NCBI GenBank assembly: GCA_049324315.1
Contig: JBMOKU010000021.1
Coordinates: 1-15,814 of the forward strand
From: JBMOKU01 sp049324315
Lineage (GTDB): Bacteria > Bacillota > Clostridia > Peptostreptococcales > Thermotaleaceae
Reading direction: 5' to 3'
DNA length: 15,814 bases
The position numbers were made by a program, and so were the translations under genes. Below the pieces are notes generated by a model. That model was not told where the DNA came from. It ran no database searches and saw only the letters and a program-made list of their open reading frames with translations. Of this stretch, positions 1-7,630 are shown one piece after another (position 1 is the first letter of the stretch; the number at the start of each line of letters is the position of its first letter).

Positions 1-32
1 GATCTGATAACTTCCTTTGGTAAAGTTGACAT
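1..32 (-). CDS. N-terminus of an unidentified protein, cut by the window edge
   Basis: An ATG at 32-30 opens a frame reading MSTLPKEVIRS before the window ends. It is preceded by a good ribosome binding site (GAGAGGAG on the minus strand, plus-strand 40-47) with 7 nt between GGAG and the ATG. It lies downstream of lexA and the zinc-ribbon gene on the same strand and could be co-transcribed or have its own leader. Eleven residues are too few to name a family. Confidence 0.5.
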   Translation of the reverse strand, partial: MSTLPKEVIR

Positions 33-39
33 AGAAAAA

Positions 40-85
40 CTCCTCTCTGGTTTGGTATTATTTTCTAATTCTTACCAGAAAGGAG
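40..85 (-). promoter_or_regulatory. Leader hairpin that would mask the ribosome binding site of the left-edge gene
   Basis: On the minus strand CTCCTTTCTGGT (85-74) can pair with ACCAGAGAGGAG (51-40) over 12 bp around a 22-nt loop. The one imperfect position is a G-U wobble on this strand but a C-A mismatch on the other, which favours a minus-strand RNA. The right arm contains the GAGGAG ribosome binding site of the gene starting at 32. It could be a translational control element; I recognise no known riboswitch class. Confidence 0.45.
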
Positions 86-159
86 CTTCTTATATCGTCC
101 GCCCACAAAATATTTTACAGTCTCATAGGTTAACATAAAATATTTATCGTATGCTTGTG

Positions 160-390
160 TTATTTTTCTTTTTTCATGAGCGTTCTAAGTGCATTGACAT
201 AGAGCATTTCCTCATAAGAATCGGAACCATGGCGTTTTTTTTCGGGTGAAGTATCTTTCCGTTTAATATTTAAACGAGTATTACATCTATCACAGAAAAT
301 ATAACCTTCAAGTAAAGAGGCATAGGATTTGCGAAAAGAGTCTTTTAAAGAGGCATTGCACTTCGGACATTTCATTTCTTGATTCTGCAT
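160..390 (-). CDS. Small zinc-ribbon protein of unknown function
   Basis: A 76-residue soluble protein with CPKC at residues 8-11 and CDRC at 33-36. This two-CxxC arrangement is typical of a rubredoxin-like or zinc-ribbon knuckle that binds one zinc ion. The C-terminal half is lysine-rich and charged, with no membrane segment. It starts 28 nt after the lexA stop on the same strand, so it is probably co-transcribed with lexA. GGAGGG lies 11 nt before the ATG, a slightly long spacing. The role is unknown; nucleic-acid or protein binding is only a guess from the fold. Confidence 0.7.
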   Translation of the reverse strand: MQNQEMKCPKCNASLKDSFRKSYASLLEGYIFCDRCNTRLNIKRKDTSPEKKRHGSDSYEEMLYVNALRTLMKKEK

Positions 391-418
391 ATTCAGAGTT
401 GCCCTCCAAACCTAAGTG

Positions 419-1039
419 TTATATTTTTCTAAAGACACCTTTAACGAGTCCAAGGATTTTAACATCTGTAGCATATATAGGCTCCATAGAAATGTTTTCA
501 GGCTGTAAACGGATACGCTGATTTTCCTTATAAAATCGTTTGACTGTTGCTTCATCTTCTAATAAAGCTACAACGATTGACCCATTCGTGGCAGTATTCT
601 GCTGTTTAATAAGTACATAATCCCCATCAAGTATACCGGCATTGATCATACTTTCTCCGCGAACCTTCAACATAAAATAATCACTATTTTCCTTAACAAA
701 GTCAGCAGGAACAGGGAATGTATCTTCTACGTTTTCAACAGCTAATATCGGCTGCCCAGCAGTAACTTTACCAACGATGGGTACTTCTATGATCTCTTTG
801 CGACTAAATATGTTGTCACCATTACTATCCAATAATTCAATCGCCCGAGGCTTTGTAGGATCTCTTCTTATATAACCGTTTTTCTCCAGTTTTGCAAGAT
901 GACCGTGTACGGTTGAAGTGGATTTTAAGCCAACAGCTTCACAGATTTCACGGACAGAAGGGGGATATCCTTTTGTTGATACTTCTTGCCTTATATATTC
1001 AAGTATTTTTTGTTGTTGTTCAGATATATCATAAATCAT
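419..1039 (-). CDS. lexA: LexA, SOS repressor and self-cleaving peptidase S24
   Basis: LexA represses DNA-damage genes and cuts itself when bound to RecA filaments. Counting from the ATG at 1039 (206 residues), an N-terminal winged helix-turn-helix spans about residues 1-65 (motif PPSVREICEAVGLKSTSTVH). The Ala94-Gly95 cleavage site lies in KVTAGQP, the nucleophile Ser130 in VRGESM and the general base Lys167 in EATVKRF, so the protease looks intact. A GTG three codons upstream (1048) is possible, but the GAGGTG ribosome binding site at 1051-1046 overlaps that GTG and sits 6 nt before the ATG, so the ATG is preferred. It is divergent from a YneA-like gene, as in Bacillus, and probably autoregulated through the box at 1094-1107. 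Confidence 0.97.
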   Translation of the reverse strand: MIYDISEQQQKILEYIRQEVSTKGYPPSVREICEAVGLKSTSTVHGHLAKLEKNGYIRRDPTKPRAIELLDSNGDNIFSRKEIIEVPIVGKVTAGQPILAVENVEDTFPVPADFVKENSDYFMLKVRGESMINAGILDGDYVLIKQQNTATNGSIVVALLEDEATVKRFYKENQRIRLQPENISMEPIYATDVKILGLVKGVFRKI

Positions 1040-1067
1040 GAATAGCACCTCGCATTAGTTTTACCTA

Positions 1068-1107
1068 ATTATAGCATAATTTTTCACGAATAGCAAACAT
1101 CCGTTCG
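1068..1107 (-). promoter_or_regulatory. lexA promoter with an overlapping LexA box
   Basis: On the minus strand -35 TTGCTA (1096-1091), a 17-nt spacer and -10 TATAAT (1073-1068) form a sigma-A promoter. The sequence CGAACGGATGTTTG (1107-1094) matches the Firmicute LexA box CGAAC-N4-GTTCG with one mismatch and shares its last three bases with the -35. This fits negative autoregulation. Confidence 0.8.
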
Positions 1108-1116
1108 AAAAAACAG

Positions 1117-1166
1117 TTTACACAGAACAAGCGTTCTGTTATAATGAGAAAAAGAACGTATGTTTG
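1117..1166 (+). promoter_or_regulatory. yneA-like gene promoter with two LexA boxes
   Basis: TTTACA (1117-1122), a 17-nt spacer and TATAAT (1140-1145) form a near-consensus promoter. The box AGAACAAGCGTTCT (1124-1137), extended to a palindrome with perfect 6-nt arms at 1123-1138, lies entirely inside the spacer. A weaker box, AGAACGTATGTTTG, lies at 1153-1166, past the expected transcription start. LexA bound here would block polymerase directly. Confidence 0.85.
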
Positions 1167-1178
1167 GAGGATGAGGAT

Positions 1179-1481
1179 ATGAAAAAGAATAAACTTCGTA
1201 TCGTAAATAAATTCAGATTTGTTTCCACACTAACACTGATATTATTAATGTTATTTTTCTCGATAAATGCTGTTTTTCATTTTACTGTAGCTGAAGGTGG
1301 GATTGAGCAAAGATTTGTAGAAATGCATATTAAAGAAGGGGATACAATTTGGAAGTTGGCACAAAAGTATACACCTGAAGGTGAGGATATTCGAAAGACG
1401 ATTTATGAAATAGGTATTGCCAATGATATGCGTACATATGATATTTATCCGGGCCAAGTCATAAAAATTCCCATTAGATAG
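1179..1481 (+). CDS. yneA: YneA-like LysM membrane protein, predicted SOS cell-division inhibitor
   Basis: A 100-residue protein with a basic N-terminus, one membrane segment at about residues 15-33 and a C-terminal LysM domain at about 48-99 (EGDTIWKLAQKY, then NDMRTYDIYPGQVIKIP). The size and layout match Bacillus YneA, a peptidoglycan-facing inhibitor that delays division during DNA damage. The in-frame TTG at 1164 would lie within the downstream LexA box. The ATG at 1179 has GGAGG at 1166-1170 with 8 nt spacing, so it is chosen. It is divergent from lexA behind LexA-box operators, which supports an SOS role. Division inhibition is inferred from position and architecture. Confidence 0.85.
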   Translation: MKKNKLRIVNKFRFVSTLTLILLMLFFSINAVFHFTVAEGGIEQRFVEMHIKEGDTIWKLAQKYTPEGEDIRKTIYEIGIANDMRTYDIYPGQVIKIPIR

Positions 1482-1485
1482 CGCC

Positions 1486-1520
1486 AAAAAAGTAGCTTAA
1501 TCATGTAAGCTACTTTTTTT
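1486..1520. terminator. Bidirectional terminator between the yneA-like and recombinase genes
   Basis: A perfect 14-bp stem, AAAAAAGTAGCTTA (1486-1499) with its complement at 1506-1519, around a 6-nt loop. A-tracts and T-tracts flank it on both strands. It overlaps the last codons of the convergent recombinase gene. Confidence 0.9.
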
Positions 1521-2643
1521 CGTCATATTCTTCTAACCACTCAAAATTATTAACAATCTCTCGTTTAACGTTTTTCTTATGGGCTGCATAAAGCTGGGTT
1601 GTGGTAACATTATCGTGATCAAGCAAATTTTGAACATCGTATATGGAAAAACCGTATTGAATGAGTGAAGTAGCAGCAGTTGCCCTAAGCTTATGGGGAC
1701 TATATCCGTTTTCCTTTGTTGTACCCATAGCGATGGAGGTATACTTTTTCACAAGCTGCCGAATAGCTTTTTCTGTCATCCTTGTTTTTTGTAATGATAG
1801 AAACAAAGCATCTTTATGTTCAGGCAAAATGCTTTCTTCAGCTGGTCTTTCCAATTCAATATATTCCCGCAAAACTTTTTCCACTGATTTATTAAGGGGC
1901 ATATCGACTTCTTTGCTTCTTTTACGGTACACCCTAAAGTCTCCTCGATTGAAGTGAAAAGAACTGATGTTTAACTGCTGTATCTCTTTTAGCCTTAGTC
2001 CATATGTAATAAATAGCATGATAATGGCTTTGTCCCTTCGCTTTGTTTTTTCCCAGTAGGCCAGCTCTTTTTCAGTCAATCCTTCACCAGTTTCGATGGT
2101 ATCTAGCATTTTAGCAACCTCGTCGATTTCCAATCGTTTGATTGCATCGGGCTGTGGTTTAGGAAGGTGAATGGGATTAAAGCCCTCTGTAATATTTTCC
2201 TTTATTAATTCATCCCGGTACAGGTTCTTGAATAACACAGACAATGATGATTTTTTCCTTGCCAAAGCACGATTATGGTTTTCCATAACAGTAACAGACT
2301 GATCTTTCTCAATCATATATCTAGTACAATAATCTCCTAAAAACCAATTAATATCTCGTGCCCGAATTCTATTAAATTCCTCTATGGTAATATCTCTCGG
2401 ATCATTGGCCTCACTAATGTTCGTTTCAGCAATAAGATAGCGGCAGAAAAATTGAATATCCTGCAAATAAGCAAGTCGCGTCGATAATGAAACACCATTT
2501 TTTAAGTAAAGGAAGAAATCTCTCATAAATAAGGGAAGGGATGCCTCGATTTCTAGACATTTTTCGATGATTTGGTTTTCTTTTTGAACAAGATTATCAG
2601 GCTTGTCGGATTTGTTGTGGATTCTTAAAACTTTCTTTGACAT
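1510..2643 (-). CDS. Tyrosine recombinase / integrase, XerC-XerD superfamily
   Basis: A site-specific DNA recombinase of about 377 residues. Numbered from the ATG at 2649, a SAM-like core-binding domain covers about residues 35-150 and the catalytic domain about 165-360. The tetrad is complete: Arg219 in YGLRLKE, a beta-hairpin lysine near 243-246, His319 and Arg322 in SPHKLRATAAT, His345 in LLDHDNV, and the nucleophile Tyr354 in TTTQLYAAH. The ATG at 2643 is preferred because GGAG lies 9 nt upstream of it but only 3 nt before the ATG at 2649. The protein is longer than XerC/XerD (about 300 residues) because of extra N-terminal sequence. No attachment site is visible nearby, so it may be a resident chromosomal recombinase rather than a phage integrase. 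No LexA box is seen upstream of it. Confidence 0.9.
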   Translation of the reverse strand: MSKKVLRIHNKSDKPDNLVQKENQIIEKCLEIEASLPLFMRDFFLYLKNGVSLSTRLAYLQDIQFFCRYLIAETNISEANDPRDITIEEFNRIRARDINWFLGDYCTRYMIEKDQSVTVMENHNRALARKKSSLSVLFKNLYRDELIKENITEGFNPIHLPKPQPDAIKRLEIDEVAKMLDTIETGEGLTEKELAYWEKTKRRDKAIIMLFITYGLRLKEIQQLNISSFHFNRGDFRVYRKRSKEVDMPLNKSVEKVLREYIELERPAEESILPEHKDALFLSLQKTRMTEKAIRQLVKKYTSIAMGTTKENGYSPHKLRATAATSLIQYGFSIYDVQNLLDHDNVTTTQLYAAHKKNVKREIVNNFEWLEEYDEKK

Positions 2644-2786
2644 TTTCATCAGCTCCTGTAAAAATTGTAAGAAAAAATCAAATCATGGTGCATATCGTTT
2701 TATGCATGGATAAAGGTATAAGCCTACACTTTTTATTATAACACATCGGAAATTATGAGCATGGATAATCTTTAAAGAATTAAATA

Positions 2787-2816
2787 TTCAAAATTACACT
2801 GTAAATGATATATAAT
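2787..2816 (+). promoter_or_regulatory. Possible sigma-A promoter of the sigma-54 activator gene
   Basis: TTCAAA (2787-2792), an 18-nt spacer and TATAAT (2811-2816). The -10 is good and the -35 is weak. A small palindrome, TTACACTGTAA (2794-2804), lies in the spacer. The rest of the 2650-2898 gap is AT-rich and carries no gene that I can see. Confidence 0.4.
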
Positions 2817-2898
2817 TATTAGTGACAATGATTGAATTTTACATATTGTATAGATGATAAACAGCCATCCGTATCATAAGGGAGAAGGAGCAGCTAAG

Positions 2899-4983
2899 AT
2901 GAAAAAACTAGCAATTGTAAGTTACAGCTTAGATACTGTAAATATGTATTGTGAACAAATGAAAAGTTTGTTTATGGATAATCTCATCATAGAGAAGCAC
3001 TGTATTCAGAGTGCGGAGAATCTTGAAGAGATTACCGCAGACATCGTGTTGCTGATATCTTATGATGTTTTTGAAATCATTAAGAAAAAAATAAAAAAAG
3101 ACAGTCACATTGTCTTTGGAAATAGGACCATATCTAAATCAGGAATGGATAAGATCATGAGTATTCCTTCCGGAACAGAGGTAGCTCTTCTTGATGAGAG
3201 TCTTGAAATGTCTAAGCAAATGATTTCTGTATTGTATCAAATTGGTGTAAAGCATATCAACCTAATTCCTTGCTCACCAGAATGCGTTGATGATTTTAAG
3301 GAAAAAGCCATTATTGTTTTAGGCTACACCATACACGGGCCTTATACATCAAAAGAACTGATAAACATAGGCAGCAGCCTCCTTGATATTAGTACAATTA
3401 TTGATATCGGTATACGGCTAAACCTTGATCATATTTTAAATCGGCAGAATATTAGGAAGAGTTACAAGGAGATGGTAACTGCTGATATCGGATTGGCTGA
3501 AATTCTAGGTAAGATCAACAGATTTGAAAGTCAGTTGGATATATTATTGCAAGTTATTGACGATGGTGTTATTGGTATTAACAGCTATGGCCAAGTTTTC
3601 TCTTACAATGATAATGCAAAAAGAATTTTAGGATTAAAAACGGAAGAGGTAAACGGGCAAGATGGTATAAAATTGCTTTCAATGATTCCATTCCAAAATG
3701 TATTGGACAGTTGTCACCCGATAAAAGAAAAATTAATAAAGATTAATGGAAATGATATTGTAGTATCTGTTGACCCGATTATTCACTCTGGAAAACTATA
3801 TGGAGCAGCTGCCATTATAAAAGAGTTTAGTGAAGCAGAAAGAAAGCAGCATAAGTTGAGGGCCCAATTAATCGGAAAGGGGCATAAAGCAAAATATCGT
3901 CTCAGTGATATTGTGGGAAAAAGTGAGGAAATTAATAAATGCAAAGAGATTGCTAAAAGAATGGCAAACTCCAACTCATCCATATTGATAACAGGTGAAA
4001 GCGGAACCGGAAAAGAAATGTTTGCCCAAGCAATACATCAGAGTTCCAATAGGAGGGATTTTCAGTTTGTTGCCGTAAATTGTGGTGCGCTGCCCGAAAG
4101 TCTATTGGAAAGCGAGCTTTTCGGATATGAGGAAGGTGCATTTACTGGCGCTAGAAGAGGCGGAAAGCCAGGGCTTTTTGAATTAGCACATAGAGGAACA
4201 CTTTTTCTGGATGAAATAGGGGAAATGCCAGCAAACCTGCAAAATAGAATTCTTAGAGTCATACAAGAAAGAGAAGTAATGAGAATAGGCGGAGATAGAC
4301 TTATCAATGTTGATATTCGCCTGATTTCAGCCAGTAATCGTAATTTGAAAGAAATGATCCATAAAGGGGAGTTTAGAGAAGACTTATATTATCGATTAAA
4401 TGTGCTGCCTTTAACAATACCGCCTTTACGATCAAGGTTAGACGATATTTTACCACTTATTGATGAATTTAAAAAGGAGTTTCATGCTGATTTCAACCTA
4501 ACAAAGGATGCGAAGAAAGCATTTCTGAAACATCATTGGAAAGGTAACGTAAGAGAATTAAGAAACTATGTAGAATACATTGTCAATCTTGGAAAAGAAG
4601 AAATAGATCGTAAGGATTTGCCCTTTGAATATGAAGGTCATTTGGAAGATAGCTTCAATAAAACTGAAGATAAGACAGTTGAAGAATTCTTCAAGAATAC
4701 AGGAAAGAAGTTTAACAAATACTTATTCGTCCTTGAACAGCTTGAGGTGGGAAGATATCTTAATCAGAGGCTAGGAAGAAGAAGTATCTTTCAGTTGGCA
4801 AGAGAAAAGGGGATTTTTATAAGTGAACAGGAAATAAGAAATATTTTGATTGATTTGGAAGAGCTAGGCTTGGTAGACATCTTCCAGGGCAGAGGAGGAA
4901 CGATTATTACTGAAGTTGGAAGAAATATATTATCCTCACTAAGCACTATGTCCGTTTCCCAGCAGTATAAAATACGTGGGTAA
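2899..4983 (+). CDS. Sigma-54-dependent activator with PrpR-N, PAS and AAA+ domains
   Basis: A bacterial enhancer-binding protein of 694 residues from the ATG at 2899, which has AAGGAG at 2885-2890 and 8 nt spacing. An in-frame ATG at 2854 lacks a ribosome binding site. A PrpR_N-like sensor domain covers about residues 1-190, a PAS domain about 209-310 and the AAA+ domain about 335-560. Walker A GESGTGKE is at 366-373, GAFTGA at 413-418, Walker B LFLDEIG at 435-440, and NVRELRN at 550-556. The intact GAFTGA loop means it should contact sigma-54. The C-terminus (about 606-685) is not a Fis-type helix-turn-helix; it reads like a winged helix (LGLVDIFQGRGGTIITEVGR). The next rightward operon has a -24/-12 promoter, its likely target. 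The ligand is unknown; an aromatic amino acid or its 2-oxo acid is inferred from context. Confidence 0.93.
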   Translation: MKKLAIVSYSLDTVNMYCEQMKSLFMDNLIIEKHCIQSAENLEEITADIVLLISYDVFEIIKKKIKKDSHIVFGNRTISKSGMDKIMSIPSGTEVALLDESLEMSKQMISVLYQIGVKHINLIPCSPECVDDFKEKAIIVLGYTIHGPYTSKELINIGSSLLDISTIIDIGIRLNLDHILNRQNIRKSYKEMVTADIGLAEILGKINRFESQLDILLQVIDDGVIGINSYGQVFSYNDNAKRILGLKTEEVNGQDGIKLLSMIPFQNVLDSCHPIKEKLIKINGNDIVVSVDPIIHSGKLYGAAAIIKEFSEAERKQHKLRAQLIGKGHKAKYRLSDIVGKSEEINKCKEIAKRMANSNSSILITGESGTGKEMFAQAIHQSSNRRDFQFVAVNCGALPESLLESELFGYEEGAFTGARRGGKPGLFELAHRGTLFLDEIGEMPANLQNRILRVIQEREVMRIGGDRLINVDIRLISASNRNLKEMIHKGEFREDLYYRLNVLPLTIPPLRSRLDDILPLIDEFKKEFHADFNLTKDAKKAFLKHHWKGNVRELRNYVEYIVNLGKEEIDRKDLPFEYEGHLEDSFNKTEDKTVEEFFKNTGKKFNKYLFVLEQLEVGRYLNQRLGRRSIFQLAREKGIFISEQEIRNILIDLEELGLVDIFQGRGGTIITEVGRNILSSLSTMSVSQQYKIRG

Positions 4984-4990
4984 GCGATAT

Positions 4991-5018
4991 AATGCCATCA
5001 TGCAAAGATGGCATTTTT
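4991..5018 (+). terminator. Terminator after the sigma-54 activator gene
   Basis: AATGCCATC (4991-4999) pairs with GATGGCATT (5007-5015) around a 7-nt loop and runs into a five-T tract at 5014-5018. It begins 7 nt after the stop codon. Confidence 0.85.
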
Positions 5019-5040
5019 AAATGTTAATCACAACAAAAGA

Positions 5041-5553
5041 TTAATAGAATGCGTCATTAGATAGCCACCAATGTTTAAATGTATTCAATAAAGAATATCC
5101 AATGGCAGAGGATAATTCTTTAGAAAATTCTATAGGAATCAAGCTATTGGATGTAATGTTATATAATTCTAACCGATTTATAATCCAATATCCCAATGCG
5201 TAACAAACATCAGCGCCCTTATCATCCATCATATGTCTTACATTAACTACAAAATCTAATAAGACACTATAGAAATCTTTATATGCTGTATGCATTTTTT
5301 CTTCAATGGCGCAGCACAATTTGTCACGATGATGTTCTGGTACAGAATTGCTTATTTGAATAAATGCTAGCCCAACACCAGCGATGGTCATCAAAAAATC
5401 CCAAGAGGGCAATAAATGATTTCTTTCAATTTGATAAAGCTCGGGGTAAGAAATTGAAAGCCTTTTATACAAAGAGGTGCTAAAGATTTCCGCAGAGCAT
5501 AATAGCTTACTGGCATGTTGTGAATAAACAGTATTCCTGTAAATTATGTTCAT
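5041..5553 (-). CDS. Unrecognised 170-residue protein, divergent from the ior operon
   Basis: A soluble protein with no signal peptide or clear membrane segment, moderately rich in aromatic residues and cysteine, and probably mostly helical. I do not recognise a family. The start is uncertain. A TTG at 5583 (180 residues) has no ribosome binding site, while the ATG at 5553 abuts GGAGG with no spacing. A second GGAGG at 5577-5573 has no in-frame start at the right distance. It is transcribed away from iorA and shares the 267-bp control region holding the 16-bp inverted repeat and the sigma-54 promoter. This could reflect shared control with the aromatic operon, but there is no functional evidence. 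Confidence 0.65.
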   Translation of the reverse strand: MNIIYRNTVYSQHASKLLCSAEIFSTSLYKRLSISYPELYQIERNHLLPSWDFLMTIAGVGLAFIQISNSVPEHHRDKLCCAIEEKMHTAYKDFYSVLLDFVVNVRHMMDDKGADVCYALGYWIINRLELYNITSNSLIPIEFSKELSSAIGYSLLNTFKHWWLSNDAFY

Positions 5554-5657
5554 CCTCCAATCCGTCTGATTACCTCCATCCAAATTATAAACCTATTGTT
5601 CATCAACAGATTCTGGATTATGCAAAATATGGGGTGTAGATATAAGAAACATATTCG

Positions 5658-5704
5658 TTAAAGGGATTAATGGGAAGTACCGAAAATACCATTAATCCCT
5701 TTAA
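5658..5704. promoter_or_regulatory. Perfect 16-bp inverted repeat, candidate upstream activator site
   Basis: TTAAAGGGATTAATGG (5658-5673) is repeated exactly as its reverse complement at 5689-5704, with a 15-nt centre. It lies about 100 bp upstream of the -24 element at 5781, a usual distance for a sigma-54 enhancer. It sits upstream of two divergent genes, so no transcript should end here, and no T-tract follows it. A binding site for the PrpR-N-type activator is the simplest reading. Confidence 0.65.
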
Positions 5705-5780
5705 TCGTTACAATGGTTTAAAAGTTATGGATAATGAAGGATTTTTTCTATATGTAGATGGCATGCACCAATGAATTGAT

Positions 5781-5796
5781 TGGCATGATACTTGCT
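5781..5796 (+). promoter_or_regulatory. Sigma-54 (-24/-12) promoter of the ior operon
   Basis: TGGCAT, GATAC, TTGCT matches the consensus TGGCAC-N5-TTGCW at all but one position. The invariant GG (5782-5783) and GC (5794-5795) are separated by exactly 10 nt. Transcription would start near 5807, giving a leader of about 44 nt before iorA. Confidence 0.88.
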
Positions 5797-5850
5797 ACCT
5801 AAAATTTTGTAACATTATATTGATTTTTAGGAGACAAGGGAGGAAAGTCG

Positions 5851-7629
5851 ATGAAAAAATTACTTACGGGGAATGAAGCAGTTTCCTTAGGTGCGTACGA
5901 AGCAGGTATAAGCTATGCTTCCGCATATCCTGGAACACCAAGTACTGAAATCCTAGAAAACATAGGAGAATATAAGCAAGAGATTATTGCAGAATGGGCG
6001 CCCAATGAAAAAGTTGCACTGGAATCCGCCATTGGAGCTTCTATTGCGGGGGCTAGAGCCCTTGCTGCGATGAAGCATGTAGGCGTTAATGTGGCTGCCG
6101 ATCCATTATTTACCTTTGGGTATACGGGTGTTAATGGCGGGATTGTTTTAATCACAGCGGATGATCCTGGAATGCACTCTTCCCAAAACGAACAAGACAA
6201 CAGATATTACGCCAAGTTCGCAAAGATACCTATGTTAGAACCTAGTAACAGCCAAGAAGCAAAGGACATGGTTAAGGCCGCAATGGAAATCAGCGAAAAC
6301 TATGATGCCTTGGTGCTTATGCGAATGACCACAAGGGTATGTCATAGTAAAACGTTAGTACAATCCGGTCAGCGGGAAGAGGTTGGCAAGAAGCCCTATA
6401 TAAAAAACCTTCAAAAGTATGATGCAGTTCCTTCAGTCGCACGAAAACTGCATGTGGCCTTAGAAGAAAAGCTGCTGAAACTGGAAGCTTTTTCGAATCA
6501 AACAGAATTGAACTACATTGAGTGGAATGATAAAAGGATCGGCATCGTTTCTTCTGGGATTGCCTACCAGTATGCAAAGGAGGTATTTGATAAGCAAGCT
6601 TCTTATCTTAAGCTGGGCTTTACATATCCTCTCCCTATAGACAAAATTAGAGAGTTTGCAAAACAAGTCGATATTCTTTATGTCATTGAAGAGCTTGAAC
6701 CGTTTATAGAAGAGCAAATGAAAGCAGCAGGAATCTCTTGTATTGGAAAAGAGAAAATACCAAGGGTGGGAGAGTTAAATCCGAGCATTCTAAAGAAAGT
6801 CTTACTGGATGAAGCAGATGTTGTGATTGAATATGATAAATCACCGGTAGCAGAAAGACCTCCCGTTCTATGTGCAGGATGTCCTCATAGAGGCTTTTTC
6901 TATGAACTTGTTAAGCAAAAGAATATTATGATAACCGGAGATATCGGCTGTTATGGTTTAGGAGGCATGGAACCATTGTATGCAAAAGATACTTGCATTT
7001 GCATGGGTGCAAGCATCAGTATGGGACATGGGGCACAGAAAGTATTCAATCGATTTAATGAAAACACCAGAGCGGTTGCTGTTATTGGCGATTCGACGTT
7101 TTTCCATACAGGTATGAATAGTCTTTTGGACGCTGTATATAACAGAAGTAATTTGGTAACATGTATCCTTGACAATAGGATTACAGGTATGACCGGACAT
7201 CAAGAAAACCCTGGAACCGGTTTTACACTTCAAGGGATGCCAACAAAGGTTGTAGAAATTGAACCCATCGTACGTGCTTTAGGTGTAGATAAAGTCAAAA
7301 CAATCAATCCTTTAGTCCTGCAAGAAGTAAAAGAAGCACTGGATTGGGCGATGGAATGCGATGAACCGTCGGTCATTATTACAAGATGGCCATGCGTACT
7401 TAAAAAGCATTCTCAGCAAGACAAAGAAGAATTTGGAGAGTATATGGGATTATGTCGCGTGGACCCAGAAAAGTGTATTGGGTGTAAGGTATGTATTAAA
7501 ACAGGATGCCCAGCCCTTCAATTCAATAAAACCATGAAGAAGGTTACGATTGATGAAGTTCAATGTGTTGGTTGTAAGGTCTGTTTGCAGGTTTGTCCTG
7601 TAAAAGCAATTGAAAAGGTGGTTGAATAG
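5851..7629 (+). CDS. iorA: Indolepyruvate:ferredoxin oxidoreductase, alpha subunit
   Basis: With IorB, this enzyme oxidatively decarboxylates aryl pyruvates (from Trp, Phe, Tyr) to arylacetyl-CoA and reduces ferredoxin in the cytoplasm. The protein has 592 residues. An N-terminal pyrimidine-binding region has GNEAVSLGAYEAG and YPGTPSTEI. CAGCPHRG is at 341-348. The thiamine diphosphate/Mg site is GDS at 413-415, with DN at 441-442. A C-terminal two-cluster ferredoxin domain has Cys542, 545, 548, 553 and Cys572, 575, 578, 582. The length and order are normal for IorA. AGGGAGG lies 7 nt before the ATG. It is the first gene behind the sigma-54 promoter. The exact aryl substrate cannot be told from sequence. 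Confidence 0.96.
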   Translation: MKKLLTGNEAVSLGAYEAGISYASAYPGTPSTEILENIGEYKQEIIAEWAPNEKVALESAIGASIAGARALAAMKHVGVNVAADPLFTFGYTGVNGGIVLITADDPGMHSSQNEQDNRYYAKFAKIPMLEPSNSQEAKDMVKAAMEISENYDALVLMRMTTRVCHSKTLVQSGQREEVGKKPYIKNLQKYDAVPSVARKLHVALEEKLLKLEAFSNQTELNYIEWNDKRIGIVSSGIAYQYAKEVFDKQASYLKLGFTYPLPIDKIREFAKQVDILYVIEELEPFIEEQMKAAGISCIGKEKIPRVGELNPSILKKVLLDEADVVIEYDKSPVAERPPVLCAGCPHRGFFYELVKQKNIMITGDIGCYGLGGMEPLYAKDTCICMGASISMGHGAQKVFNRFNENTRAVAVIGDSTFFHTGMNSLLDAVYNRSNLVTCILDNRITGMTGHQENPGTGFTLQGMPTKVVEIEPIVRALGVDKVKTINPLVLQEVKEALDWAMECDEPSVIITRWPCVLKKHSQQDKEEFGEYMGLCRVDPEKCIGCKVCIKTGCPALQFNKTMKKVTIDEVQCVGCKVCLQVCPVKAIEKVVE

Positions 7630-7630
7630 A

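Noticed and set aside
108..145. 10-bp inverted repeat AAATATTTTA / TAAAATATTT
   Set aside because: It is purely AT and expected by chance in this sequence; it is kept only as part of the leader comment.
2704..2768. GCATGGATAA occurring twice, at 2704-2713 and 2759-2768, upstream of the activator gene
   Set aside because: Two 10-nt copies without symmetry or spacing logic are weak evidence for an operator.
5913..7233. Several long antisense frames inside iorA
   Set aside because: They are shadows of a strongly coding gene, with no ribosome binding sites or recognisable domains.
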